NCBI GenBank assembly: GCA_021324135.1
Contig: JAJPJO010000225.1
Coordinates: 1-49,487 of the forward strand
Reading direction: 5' to 3'
DNA: 49,487 bases
DNA from: Pseudomonadota bacterium
Lineage (GTDB): Bacteria > Cyanobacteriota > Vampirovibrionia > Obscuribacterales > Obscuribacteraceae
The position numbers and the translations under genes were made by a program. The first letter of the stretch is position 1. Every line of letters begins with the position of its first letter. Below the pieces are notes generated by a model. The model did no database searches, was not told the DNA's origin, and was given only the letters and a program-made list of their open reading frames with translations. Below are positions 8,743 to 17,734 of this stretch, one piece after another.

Positions 8743-10422
8743 ATGAAGAAACGACCGGCGCTTTCTCTTTTTCTCTCCGTTCTCCTTATATCAGGGATAG
8801 TCTCTCTTGTAGATCCAGGCGCTCAGGCCGGGGCGACTCAGGAAAACATATCCTGCTCCTCTACAGGTCCCTGGCTGGTAGTGAGCAGCAAGGGCAAAGC
8901 TGGAACAAACGGATTGCAGGCGCACGCAAATGGTCTTCTCGTCTGGCAGTTTCCCAGAGGCAGAGATGAGTTTTTCGTGCTGGCCAGCAAGCCGTCGCTG
9001 AATGGTTTCACCTCGCTGAGATTCGATGTGTGCAGCAAGGAAAGCACTACCCTGGCCCTCATGATTGATGATGCGGACGGAGCGAAGTTTCACGCCCCGA
9101 TCAGGGTCGGCGCAAATCAATGGCAGCATGTCGAGATTTTGCCTTCTCATTTCAAGATCAATGACGACTCGCCGGTGAAAAAAGCGGCACTCGATCCTGC
9201 GCGCGTCACATCCGGGATCACTTTAGTCGATTTTTCAGTAATGCTCGGTGCTACCACACCAAATACGGTGCAGCTGAAATCAATAGCAATTGAAAAACAA
9301 GATTTGCCGCTTCTAAATGTGCCGGCAGTGATCGACGGGAAAACTGTGGAAATCGGACGGTCCGGCTTGATAAGTGGGAATATCGACATACGAAACGGAG
9401 GCGTTCTGCGCATCAGGGCAGATCGAATCCGGCTCAAGAGCAATATAAGCATTAATCGCGGCACTCTTGAATTCAGCAAAGCGAATATTTTTGTCGAGAC
9501 ATCTTTCCCTCATGAGCGGCAGTTCAATGTCGGACCCGGCGCAACCATGCGTTTCCTTGATTGCTCGGTCAGCTCGCCATGCCAGATGGCGCTGAATATG
9601 CCGGGCGATCGCGGCAAGCTCGAGATCATCAACACTCGCTTTTCGATTGCCAATTTGACGGTCGCAAGCCTGCCCGGCAACGACATTGCCGTCATAAACG
9701 CGAAGTCCCCCGGCGAATTCGTGCTGTCACCAGGCACGAGCATGAGAATTCAGAACTCAGAGGGCGTTCTTCTCTGGCCCATTTTCGGCGCCTCGAATCC
9801 ATGCAAACTTGAGTCTCTAACGACAGGCTCGCTCATGGGAAACTACACGCTGCCGGCATCGAGTCATATAAGCTTGCAGATCAAGAGTAGCAAAATCCTG
9901 TGGGCGGCGCTGGTTCAGAACGGCTGCAACCTGCAAATCAGCAATTCAAGGTTGCTGGCGCTGGGCGTTCAGTTAAAAGATGCAGTGGCAGCGGAACTGA
10001 GCAATATCAGGAACAATCAACCAGCCCAAGCACTTCTCAAAATGAGCGATCGCACGCTCAGCCTCAAAGACACGAATGTTGGTGCGTGGAACTTCTATGT
10101 CTCGGATGGGGCGAAACTTCACCTCAAGGGTTGCTTGTTTGGAGAGGCTATGGCTTTCAACAAAGGACGCATAGACATAGAAAACTCCACATGTGATGGA
10201 ACGGGCGGCTACATCGGCAGCTCCGATGACAGTACCATGAGCCTGATTAATTGCACATTGCAGTGCCCGTGCGTTGCTAAGGATCGCTCGCACATGACAC
10301 TAGCGGGATGCACGCTTAAGGGCGACGTCACCAGCTCCGGTAACTCGACAATTGAATTGAGGAAATCTTGGCTGGGCGGCAAGGTGAACGCGCTTGGCGG
10401 AAGCACGATAAACAAGCTCTAA
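8743..10422 (+). CDS. Secreted protein with beta-helix-like repeats
   Basis: A 559-residue exported protein of unknown function. The ATG at 8743 is preferred over the in-frame TTG six bases upstream, because the signal peptide then begins MKKRPALSLFLSVLLISG with likely cleavage after AQA. Residues about 30-185 resemble a small beta-sandwich (galactose-binding-like), with strands such as LRFDVCSKESTTLALMI and VGANQWQHVEILP. Residues about 190-559 consist of short repeated strands with regularly spaced Gly, Asn and Ile (for example GNIDIRNGGVLRIRADRIR and MSLINCTL), as in right-handed parallel beta-helices of surface or polysaccharide-active proteins. Several Cys pairs occur. No catalytic motif was recognised. 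Confidence 0.8.
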   Translation: MKKRPALSLFLSVLLISGIVSLVDPGAQAGATQENISCSSTGPWLVVSSKGKAGTNGLQAHANGLLVWQFPRGRDEFFVLASKPSLNGFTSLRFDVCSKESTTLALMIDDADGAKFHAPIRVGANQWQHVEILPSHFKINDDSPVKKAALDPARVTSGITLVDFSVMLGATTPNTVQLKSIAIEKQDLPLLNVPAVIDGKTVEIGRSGLISGNIDIRNGGVLRIRADRIRLKSNISINRGTLEFSKANIFVETSFPHERQFNVGPGATMRFLDCSVSSPCQMALNMPGDRGKLEIINTRFSIANLTVASLPGNDIAVINAKSPGEFVLSPGTSMRIQNSEGVLLWPIFGASNPCKLESLTTGSLMGNYTLPASSHISLQIKSSKILWAALVQNGCNLQISNSRLLALGVQLKDAVAAELSNIRNNQPAQALLKMSDRTLSLKDTNVGAWNFYVSDGAKLHLKGCLFGEAMAFNKGRIDIENSTCDGTGGYIGSSDDSTMSLINCTLQCPCVAKDRSHMTLAGCTLKGDVTSSGNSTIELRKSWLGGKVNALGGSTINKL

Positions 10423-10505
10423 ACCATAGAATCCATACTCACGATTTAATCGAAGCTCGGCGGGGAATACAAATACTGCCAATCAGGACCCGTTTGAACA
10501 AAGAT

Positions 10506-11567
10506 ATGTATACAACGCTTGCTTGCCCGAAGTGCAACAGTTATATGTTTCCTGCCCTGAAGCGGCGCGTTCAAATTGATTGTTGTGCCAATTGCAGTGG
10601 TGTCTGGCTCGACAAAGGCGAGTTAGCCACCATATATAATACCCCCCTGGATATGCCGAGGGAGGGGCAGGAAGCAGTTTCCGAACCGACCTCATACCAT
10701 TGCCCGCGCTGCGGCGGCGCTCTGAGCGAACAGTTTTATTCCTCTCAAGACACGCTCCTGGTCGATGTCTGTGAGGAGTGTAAGGGTGTTTACCTGGACA
10801 AAGGTGAATTAGACAAGATCCGTACGCTCTCACAAGAAGTGGATTCTTTTTTCCCGCCGACGTATCAGGACGCGATTTCGCAAAAAGCAAAAAAGAATGA
10901 GCGATTATCCTCCGTCTACAAGACTGCAAAACCGGTTGCGAAACTACCGCTCAACGAACGAGCCATATTCATCAAAAAAGTTTATGTGCTTCTGATCGTC
11001 ACTCTAATCACGACGGCAATCGGTGCATATGTCGGCATAGCGTCGGGTCTGGGATTGCAGTGGTTTTTGCCCGCGATTATCGCCGAGGTGGTGGTCTTCC
11101 TTGCCGCGCTCTGGCAACGGCGAACACCGATCGTAAATATGATTCTGTTGTTCGTGTACACTTCGCTGAGCGGTTTTACAATGTCTGCCGTTCTCAGCAA
11201 ATACTTGAGCACCGGGCATGGTGCCATTGTCTGGCAAGCCGCCACCCTTACGGCCTGCGTTTTCACCGTCCTGTCTATGTACGTTCATCTCAGCAAAAAG
11301 GATTTCTCGTGGATGGGCGGCATGCTGATCACCTCGCTCTTTCTTCTGGTCATAACGGGTATCATCCTTATTTTCTGCGGCAACTCGTTCAGCGTGTTCT
11401 TGTGGAGCGCCATCAGCGCGCTTTTGTTCTGCGGCTTCATTTTGTATGACACGTCCCGGATCATTCTCAAGTATGATACGAACGAAGTAGTGGCGGCCGT
11501 CCTCGATCTCTATCTGGATATAGTGAATCTGTTCCTCGACCTTCTCCGCGTCATGGGGCGCGACTGA
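10506..11567 (+). CDS. zf-TFIIB / Bax-inhibitor-1-like fusion membrane protein
   Basis: A 353-residue protein starting at the ATG at 10506, where the zinc domain begins; the frame is open further upstream but overlaps the previous gene. Two zf-TFIIB-type zinc ribbons come first: CPKCxxxM...CxxCxGVWLDKGEL, then CPRCGG...CEECKGVYLDKGEL (about residues 7-105). After a linker, residues from about 150 to the end hold seven hydrophobic segments ending in GFILYDTSRIILKYD and an LDLYLDIVNLFLDLL helix. That C-terminal signature is typical of the Bax inhibitor-1/YbhL/YccA family, whose members are membrane proteins linked to calcium leak and protease control. The fusion implies metal or redox sensing coupled to a membrane channel-like part; that coupling is inference. 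Confidence 0.85.
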   Translation: MYTTLACPKCNSYMFPALKRRVQIDCCANCSGVWLDKGELATIYNTPLDMPREGQEAVSEPTSYHCPRCGGALSEQFYSSQDTLLVDVCEECKGVYLDKGELDKIRTLSQEVDSFFPPTYQDAISQKAKKNERLSSVYKTAKPVAKLPLNERAIFIKKVYVLLIVTLITTAIGAYVGIASGLGLQWFLPAIIAEVVVFLAALWQRRTPIVNMILLFVYTSLSGFTMSAVLSKYLSTGHGAIVWQAATLTACVFTVLSMYVHLSKKDFSWMGGMLITSLFLLVITGIILIFCGNSFSVFLWSAISALLFCGFILYDTSRIILKYDTNEVVAAVLDLYLDIVNLFLDLLRVMGRD

Positions 11568-11574
11568 GGAACGG

Positions 11575-13365
11575 TCATTGCTTCTCGTTCTCTGCCTCTC
11601 TAATCTCTCTGCCGCCGGCTTTGATCATGCGCTCAAGGCGCTCGGACATTTTCTTGAGCGAGCCGGACTGATTCCCGGCCAGATTATTTACCTGATCCGG
11701 ATCGTCTTTGAGATGATAGTACTCCTTCTCGTCTGTGACGTACTCGACATAAGTGCTGTCTGAGTTTCGCAACCCATGAAATTCAGGTATGGCTCTTCTG
11801 GAGGCGCGGCGCCCGCCGGCAGCAGCGCCAATAGCTCTTCGGCGCCGCCCACCGCCCGGACCGCGAGGGCCGCTGGTTTGCTCAACAGCGGCGGTGCTAT
11901 TCCTGGCGCCACCGCCTGCGCTACCACCTGCTTGACTCGACGATGGCGGTGCCGGCTCTTCGTCTTCGACGGCAACCGCTTCGCCTTCGATATTGCCTGC
12001 CGGCGCGCCGCCCTTCGGCCCGGCGGCCGGTTCTGCCGAGGACGGGGTGGCTCCGCCGGCGCTTCCTTCTACTCGGACCGTTTCCCCATGCTCCGCGCGC
12101 GGCCGCCTGCCGCCGCGCCGAGCCGCTCGCGGCGGAGATTGCCAATGCTCGATCAAATATGCGTTCCGCCATTTTGTCGACCTGGCGTCGGCGCCATGAA
12201 GCAGCGGAACAAAGGATCGCCCATCAACAAAATCAGGAATCTTCGCACCAGCTATAGTGGCAATCGTGGGAGCCAGATCGATGTTGCCGACCAGGGCACT
12301 GGATGTGGTGCCGGGCTTGATGCCGGGACCTCGCACGATCAGGGGCAGATGAATATCGGTTTCATAAGCCGTTTGCTTGCCGCGCCGCAGTCGATGCTCA
12401 CCCAGATGAAAGCCGTTGTCGGAGGTGAAAAAGATGAATGTGTTTTCCAGATTGCCGCTTTCCTTGAGGGTGTCGTAAAGGCGCGCAATTGCCTCATCTA
12501 CAGCCTGCAAGGAGCGCAAGCGCTTGGCGTAGTAAGCATCCGCTGATGCGATTTCCTTCTCGCTGATAGGATTGAGAGCCTGGATGAATTGCGGTTTCTT
12601 CGAGACGTCGGCTTCATTGAAGGCGCTGGTTCGGGGAATTTTTGCCTCTTGAAACAAATCCATATGCCTGGGCGCGACCGTCGCCGGGCCGTGTGGCGCA
12701 TAAACCGCCAGGTAGAGAAAGAATGGTTTCTTTTCAGAGAGGCACTGCTTTATAAAATCAACCGATTTTTTTGCGTATACATCAGTTCCATAATCATCCG
12801 CCGTGTCACCGTAGTGAACCAGCTTGCCGTTTTCATTGAGCGTATAGTTGTATTCGCTGTAGGCATTACCGGCCACCGAACTGGCCCAATAATCCCAGCC
12901 TGGCGGAACATATTGCTTGCCCTTCGCGCCGGGATAACCATTCAGATACTTTCCGATCAATGCCGTTTTGTAACCGGCATCCCTGAGCCATGTGGCAAGC
13001 GTCGAGTCCTCCATGCCGCGAGCATTGGCTACCGCAAAGCCGCCTGTCGGCTCGAGATTGGTCAATACTCCGGTGTTGTGCGCGTATTGACCGCGCAGTA
13101 TGGAAGTGCGCGATGGGCAGCAGAGGGACACGGTATCGAAGTAATTGGTAAAGGAGATTCCCTGATGAACGAGCAGCTCGTTGAGCTTGCTCATATGCTT
13201 GATATCTTCAAGGCGCTGGTCGTCGGTCAAAATAAAAATAATATTGGAGTTTTTCTCTTCCTGCGCCAGGGCGGCAGAGGAGAGCATTTGCACGTCGATC
13301 AACGAGGCGACCACAAACAGTAGAATGATGATGAAAATTTTCGAGCGGCCTGTCCGGGCTGTCAT
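11575..13365 (-). CDS. Secreted sulfatase with low-complexity insertion
   Basis: A 596-residue sulfatase-family hydrolase. A signal peptide covers about 1-35. The metal-binding NIIFILTDDQ motif is at 41-50, and the CxPSR active-site signature at 82-86 places the formylglycine-forming Cys at 82. TSDNGFHLGEH (315-324) supplies further metal ligands. It most resembles arylsulfatases or N-acetylglucosamine-6-sulfatases acting on sulfated sugars outside the cytoplasm. Residues about 411-526 are a Gly/Ala/Arg/Pro-rich stretch that interrupts the C-terminal subdomain between YLIEHWQSP and PEFHGLRNSDSTYVEYV. The gene starts 3 bases from the divergent nucleosidase gene. No anaerobic or aerobic formylglycine-generating enzyme lies in the window. 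Confidence 0.92.
   Translation of the reverse strand: MTARTGRSKIFIIILLFVVASLIDVQMLSSAALAQEEKNSNIIFILTDDQRLEDIKHMSKLNELLVHQGISFTNYFDTVSLCCPSRTSILRGQYAHNTGVLTNLEPTGGFAVANARGMEDSTLATWLRDAGYKTALIGKYLNGYPGAKGKQYVPPGWDYWASSVAGNAYSEYNYTLNENGKLVHYGDTADDYGTDVYAKKSVDFIKQCLSEKKPFFLYLAVYAPHGPATVAPRHMDLFQEAKIPRTSAFNEADVSKKPQFIQALNPISEKEIASADAYYAKRLRSLQAVDEAIARLYDTLKESGNLENTFIFFTSDNGFHLGEHRLRRGKQTAYETDIHLPLIVRGPGIKPGTTSSALVGNIDLAPTIATIAGAKIPDFVDGRSFVPLLHGADARSTKWRNAYLIEHWQSPPRAARRGGRRPRAEHGETVRVEGSAGGATPSSAEPAAGPKGGAPAGNIEGEAVAVEDEEPAPPSSSQAGGSAGGGARNSTAAVEQTSGPRGPGGGRRRRAIGAAAGGRRASRRAIPEFHGLRNSDSTYVEYVTDEKEYYHLKDDPDQVNNLAGNQSGSLKKMSERLERMIKAGGREIREAENEKQ
11788..12135 (-). other. GC-rich low-complexity insertion inside the sulfatase gene
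   Basis: This in-frame stretch encodes about 116 residues of Gly, Ala, Arg, Pro, Ser and Glu. It contains runs such as GGGRRRRAIGAAAGGRRA and is visibly richer in GC than the flanking sulfatase code. Conserved sulfatase sequence resumes directly after it. It could be a disordered surface loop or a recently expanded simple-sequence insert. Confidence 0.7.
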
Positions 13366-13368
13366 CGT

Positions 13369-14106
13369 TTGCCCCTCCCGAGAAAAGAGTTGAAATTGTA
13401 CTATTTTTCAGAGTCCGATCGACTATTGCTGGCGGTAGCATCGCCAATTGAGTTCAAGGCAGTGCTGAAGGGCATTGGAAAAACGGATGAGGAGCCGCCC
13501 GAGCTCTGGCAAAGCTTCGAGGGAGCAACCTTTAGCATTTTGCACACAGGGGTGGGCAAGGCGAATGCCGCCTCGGCAGTGATGAAGTATCTTAATCGGG
13601 CCGGGCAAAATGGCTCACGCTTCAAGAGTGTAATGAGCATCGGATTGGCAGGCAGCTTCAGCGATGATATCGGCCTGGGCGATTCACTTCTGGCGAAGAG
13701 GCACTGGATGCTCGATGAAGGCGCGGTCCTTCCAGACCCGCCTGGTTTTCGATCGCTTGAGGAATCCGGCTGGGCAAAAACGTCCTTTGAATTACCGCAT
13801 GGGGAGCTTTACGAGCGCCTCAGTCAAGTAGTGATGCATGAGTGTAATGTGGGAACGGTCTCCACCATATCCGGTACCAACGAGCAGCGCGATGCTTACA
13901 GGCAAAGGGCCCCTGTTCAGGTCGAAACTATGGAGAGCGCCGCCATTGCCGGCGCATGCCAGGGCATGGCGATTGAATACGAGGACGTTCGCGTCATCAG
14001 CAATTTTTGCGGAGAGCGCATGCCAGGCAATCATAACTTTCCTGGAGCACTGGCGCGCTTGCAGGAGATCATCGCAAAGCTGATCGAGAGCGATTTATTC
14101 TTTTAA
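13369..14106 (+). CDS. mqnB: Futalosine hydrolase-like nucleosidase (phosphorylase superfamily)
   Basis: A protein of about 245 residues from the MTA/SAH nucleosidase-futalosine hydrolase group. Recognisable features are LLLAVASPIEFKAVL at the N-terminus, the HTGVGKANAA purine-nucleoside loop, MSIGLAGSF, the VETMESAAIAGAC catalytic segment and VRVISNFCGER near the end. In the futalosine route to menaquinone, MqnB removes hypoxanthine from futalosine. The pattern fits that enzyme better than Pfs, but no other menaquinone gene is in the window, so a related nucleosidase is possible. There is no ATG near the N-terminus. TTG at 13369 is given as the start, but TTG near 13390 or 13426 would also preserve the domain. 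The 3' end overlaps the convergent gene by 12 bases. Confidence 0.7.
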   Translation: MPLPRKELKLYYFSESDRLLLAVASPIEFKAVLKGIGKTDEEPPELWQSFEGATFSILHTGVGKANAASAVMKYLNRAGQNGSRFKSVMSIGLAGSFSDDIGLGDSLLAKRHWMLDEGAVLPDPPGFRSLEESGWAKTSFELPHGELYERLSQVVMHECNVGTVSTISGTNEQRDAYRQRAPVQVETMESAAIAGACQGMAIEYEDVRVISNFCGERMPGNHNFPGALARLQEIIAKLIESDLFF

Positions 14107-14622
14107 AATCTCCAGCGCGTTCAATCCGTGCTCTTCCAGCTTCTTGCGCGCGATCAATCGTCTGAATTCCATCAGACCTTCGTCGAGATCGGCTGTAATG
14201 CGCATATCCTTTTTCCAGTCACCTGAATCGCCCGATCTTTCGCCTTCTTCCTCATCTGATGCCGCATGGCCATTTGTGTCCGCCAGACTTATCTCGGCAG
14301 CCACAATCGACATGCGACTGAGACGAGCAAAGTACTGCTTCGACTCATAGTCGGCCAGCTCGGGAATGAGCTTGTCCAGCACCTCTTGCGCATCCTTGAT
14401 CAGTCCCTTGTAATCCTTTGAAAGACCTTTGCTCTGGTAGTAAGCGTTGATCTCGTCGAGGTCGCCCTTGTGTTTCACCAGGCAGGCGACCAGGTTGCAC
14501 ACGTGCGCATCAATCGCGGCAAGATCGATATCTTTCAAGCGTGTTTCCTTGCATGGCAAGCATTGTTCTACGTGCTCAGTCAGCATTTCTCTAGCTAACT
14601 GGAGCGCATGTTCTTTATCCAT
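14095..14622 (-). CDS. Hypothetical helical protein
   Basis: A 175-residue protein I do not recognise. The ATG at 14622 is chosen because AGGA precedes it at normal spacing; a GTG six codons upstream (14640) lacks one. It is rich in Lys, Glu, Asp and Leu, is predicted to be mostly helical and cytoplasmic, and has no signal peptide. An early pair CLPC and later VCNLVAC give four Cys in the first 65 residues, which might bind metal. Asp/Glu/Ser-rich sequence (ASDEEEGERSGDSGD) interrupts the C-terminal third. Its end overlaps the nucleosidase gene tail to tail by 12 bases. The nearest gene on its other side, the LRR gene, is also on the minus strand but ends about 170 bases upstream of this start. 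Confidence 0.65.
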   Translation of the reverse strand: MDKEHALQLAREMLTEHVEQCLPCKETRLKDIDLAAIDAHVCNLVACLVKHKGDLDEINAYYQSKGLSKDYKGLIKDAQEVLDKLIPELADYESKQYFARLSRMSIVAAEISLADTNGHAASDEEEGERSGDSGDWKKDMRITADLDEGLMEFRRLIARKKLEEHGLNALEILKE

Positions 14623-14795
14623 ATTTGATTCCTGCACCACATCACTTCTATTTTAGACCCTGAGGCGACCTCAGTGAAGGGGTTTGCGCAGGATCAACCT
14701 TTCGGGTGATAGAGCCGATCACTCTCGTGATGTGCCCAAGCGCAACGCCGCAGGTTCCCTTCGCACCGCCTGCTGCTCTCGACTGCCCCGGCGCC

Positions 14796-17582
14796 TCAAG
14801 CGTTTTTAGGTGTGATGAAGTCGATCTCGCAGTGCGGCATGGCCTCGACGATCAAATCCATCTCCTCCTCGGTGAAGGGGCAATCGGAGATGACGATCCG
14901 TGTCAATTTAGGCATTTGGCTCAAGGCGATCAATTGCGCGTATGTAATGGGTGTGCCGACCATGCTCAAATGCTCGAGCAAAGGAAAGTTTGCCAGAGCA
15001 GTCAGCGATTGTTTCGTTATTGCCGTATAGTTCAAATTCAAATGCCTGAGCCTGAGCAGATTCTCGAGGCTCGGAACGGCCTCGTCGTCGATTGATGTTC
15101 CTTCTAAATTGAGCTCGTGCAGTTGGCTCAATGAAGCGATTTGATTGATACCGTCATTGGTGATGCTGGTATACGACAGGTCGAGAACCTCCAGAGCGGA
15201 CATACCGGAAAGCCAACCCAGGCCTTCATCCGATATGAGAGTGAAACCCAGACGCAAAGCACGCAGGCTCTTCAATCCACGAATATGCGCCAGACCGGCA
15301 TCGCCGACGCTGCAGTTATTCAGGTTCAACCAGCGCAGGGATGTGAGAAGCCGCAGGCAGATCAGTCCGGCGTCGTGGAAGTGCGTGCAGTCTTCAAGAT
15401 CGATCGATTTCAGGTTGGTCAGGTTGCTGATCGAAGCAAGACCTACATCTGTAACTGCCGTGTCGGACAAATTGATCATCTCGAGGCGATTGAGCTTGCC
15501 GATATGCACCAGTCCGAGATCGCTAATCTCAGTGCCTCTCAGATTCAGCTCGCGCAGGCGGGAGAAATTGGAGAGGATTGCCAGAGTCCTGTCAGAGACT
15601 TTCGAGCGTGAAAAGTCCAGCGAACGCACTCCGGTCAGGCGCGCCACATAAGGCATGCCATTGTCGCTGACGTTTCCCAGGCGAAGATTTTTCAATTTGC
15701 TGAGCGTCTGCAGGTAAGGCAGATCCTCATCTTTGAGGCTTTGCGGAAAATCAATGTAGCGCAGCTCGGTCGAATTGCTCAGATGTTTGAGCGCCTCATT
15801 GGTCAATCTGCCGCCCGCCATGCCGATGTAACTCAGCCGTGGCAGAGCACGCAGATGGGCAATGCCGTCATTAGTGACACCGCTCATCGAGACGTCCAGC
15901 TCGACGAGATTCTTCAGACCGGATACGGACTTCAGCGTCTCGTCGCCGAGATCCTCACAGCACTTCAAACTCAGCGACTCAAGCGATTTCAGCTTTGAGA
16001 GCCCGATAAGACCCTCATCCTTGCATGTGATATTGGCGATGTCCAGCTTCAAGAGCGAAGGCAGGTTGTCGAATTCAAGCGACTCGCCTTCGTAACGGAC
16101 GATCAGCTCCTTGAGATAAGGCAAATCTCGGACGAGGAAACGCAGTCTGTGCCTGTGCTCCGGCAAGTCATCGTCGGGTTGCATCATCACAGCCGATATG
16201 TTCAATCTCTCCAGATTTTGCAGATCGCAGAGCAGAGCGGTGGCGTCGCCGCGCACCGAGATGTTTCTGATCGTCAGGTCGCGCAGGTTTTGCAACTTGG
16301 AAAGATAAATCAGGCAGTCATCGCCAATCTCTTCGGCGCGAATCACGAGCCGCTCCAGGTGCTGTAAGAAACGCAAGTGAGAAAGACCAATCTCAGTGAT
16401 GTTGTCGAGCCTCAATACCAGGCTCTTCAAGTTAGGAAAATTCTTCAGGCTAGACAGCCCCGTGTCCGTGACGTTTGCAAAAACGAGGTACAACTCTTCC
16501 AGATTGCTGATGGTCGTGAATTCCGATAAAACGTCATCATCGATGCCGTCGCCTTCGAGCAAGAGGCTTCTCAGACCGGTCAAACGCGCCAGACTGCCAA
16601 GACCGGCGCTCGATAACTGGCAGTAGGAAAGACGAACATCGCGCAGCGTCGAGATGGCCGAGAGATCGTCGAAGGCACCATATCCGACATCACAGGCGGT
16701 GAGTTGCAAATTGCGTAAGTGCGGAAAGCGTTGCAGATGAGCCAGGCTGCCTGCCGGCAACTCGGCACCGCCGAGGCGCAGCTCGCGCAGTCCGCTCAAA
16801 TGCGAGAGCGCGATCCAATCATCACCCCGGATGCGATCGCAGATCATGTCCAGCGATTGAATGTCGTCCGGCTTCAAGGACGCCAGCGCGGTCGCCGCAT
16901 GCTCGCCGGCAAATTCCAGGCGCACGAAATCGCGCCGCGATACGCGCACCAGACCGCAGGCGTCGCCGAGCACTTTCCATGAGCGCGCCCCGCCCTCGGA
17001 TGCCTCTGCAAGCCAGACCGTGCCAATCGAGTATTCCGGAAATCTAATCGTGCGGCTCTTGCGGGAGATGATCTGGCAGCGCGGCAGGGCTTTGCTGAGC
17101 GCGTTCAAACCGGTCTCGGTGACGTTGGTGTCGTCGACATAGAGATTTTTCAAGCTCGTCAGACTGGCAAGATATTCAAGCCCTTCATCAGATATCGCCG
17201 TTCCACCCAGATCCAGGGTCATGAGGCGATTGAGCTTGACCAGATACATGAGGCCGCGATCGGTAATCGGGCTGCGAGGCAGCGTTAGATAGCGCAATCC
17301 CGTCAGACCTTGAATGAATGAAAGTTCTAAATCGGTGAGCGGCCGCTGCCTGAAATCCAACGATGCCAGATCATTGGGCGACAAAAGGGCCAGGTTAGAG
17401 AGATCGCATGTCGGCGAGACCAGGAGGTGCAGATAGCCGGTGTAGGGGACGATGACCTCGCCGTAGGCCTCGCCTATCTGGCGCTCCCACCACTTGCCGT
17501 AGTCGTCTTCTTGATAGATAAGGTAAAGGGGTCCCAGCGATTGATCCGTGGGAAATACGATTGTCTTCTCTAATACGTTCAT
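14796..17582 (-). CDS. Giant leucine-rich-repeat protein
   Basis: A 928-residue protein consisting almost entirely of LRRs. From about residue 50 to the end runs a long series of repeats of 23-25 residues, each with LxxLxxLxLxxTxITDxGLxxL. This is the RNI/AMN1-like LRR subtype, which forms a curved binding surface. Around residues 180-235 the repeats are broken by a non-LRR segment (TIRFPEYSIGTVWLAEASEGG and following) resembling the first 60 residues, as if two units were fused. There is no signal peptide, membrane segment or catalytic domain, so a cytoplasmic binding scaffold is likely. The same LRR type forms the C-terminus of the kinase at 1585. It is transcribed away from the adjacent two-component genes. 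Confidence 0.88.
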   Translation of the reverse strand: MNVLEKTIVFPTDQSLGPLYLIYQEDDYGKWWERQIGEAYGEVIVPYTGYLHLLVSPTCDLSNLALLSPNDLASLDFRQRPLTDLELSFIQGLTGLRYLTLPRSPITDRGLMYLVKLNRLMTLDLGGTAISDEGLEYLASLTSLKNLYVDDTNVTETGLNALSKALPRCQIISRKSRTIRFPEYSIGTVWLAEASEGGARSWKVLGDACGLVRVSRRDFVRLEFAGEHAATALASLKPDDIQSLDMICDRIRGDDWIALSHLSGLRELRLGGAELPAGSLAHLQRFPHLRNLQLTACDVGYGAFDDLSAISTLRDVRLSYCQLSSAGLGSLARLTGLRSLLLEGDGIDDDVLSEFTTISNLEELYLVFANVTDTGLSSLKNFPNLKSLVLRLDNITEIGLSHLRFLQHLERLVIRAEEIGDDCLIYLSKLQNLRDLTIRNISVRGDATALLCDLQNLERLNISAVMMQPDDDLPEHRHRLRFLVRDLPYLKELIVRYEGESLEFDNLPSLLKLDIANITCKDEGLIGLSKLKSLESLSLKCCEDLGDETLKSVSGLKNLVELDVSMSGVTNDGIAHLRALPRLSYIGMAGGRLTNEALKHLSNSTELRYIDFPQSLKDEDLPYLQTLSKLKNLRLGNVSDNGMPYVARLTGVRSLDFSRSKVSDRTLAILSNFSRLRELNLRGTEISDLGLVHIGKLNRLEMINLSDTAVTDVGLASISNLTNLKSIDLEDCTHFHDAGLICLRLLTSLRWLNLNNCSVGDAGLAHIRGLKSLRALRLGFTLISDEGLGWLSGMSALEVLDLSYTSITNDGINQIASLSQLHELNLEGTSIDDEAVPSLENLLRLRHLNLNYTAITKQSLTALANFPLLEHLSMVGTPITYAQLIALSQMPKLTRIVISDCPFTEEEMDLIVEAMPHCEIDFITPKNA

Positions 17583-17734
17583 CCGTCGTTCGTTTATCAG
17601 CCTGAAGTGACTGGCGTTCTAGCCATATTGATCCATTACCATATGCCCAATATTGAAGAGGCTTTTTGTTTGCAGCTGAACGTTTAATAAAAAGACTTCT
17701 TTGCAAGACGGCTGAAGCTGTTGCGGTTGTTTCA

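Noticed and set aside
11776..12546. A 256-residue plus-strand frame across the sulfatase insertion
   Set aside because: The GC-rich insertion lacks stop codons on both strands; the sulfatase frame has the conserved motifs, this one does not.
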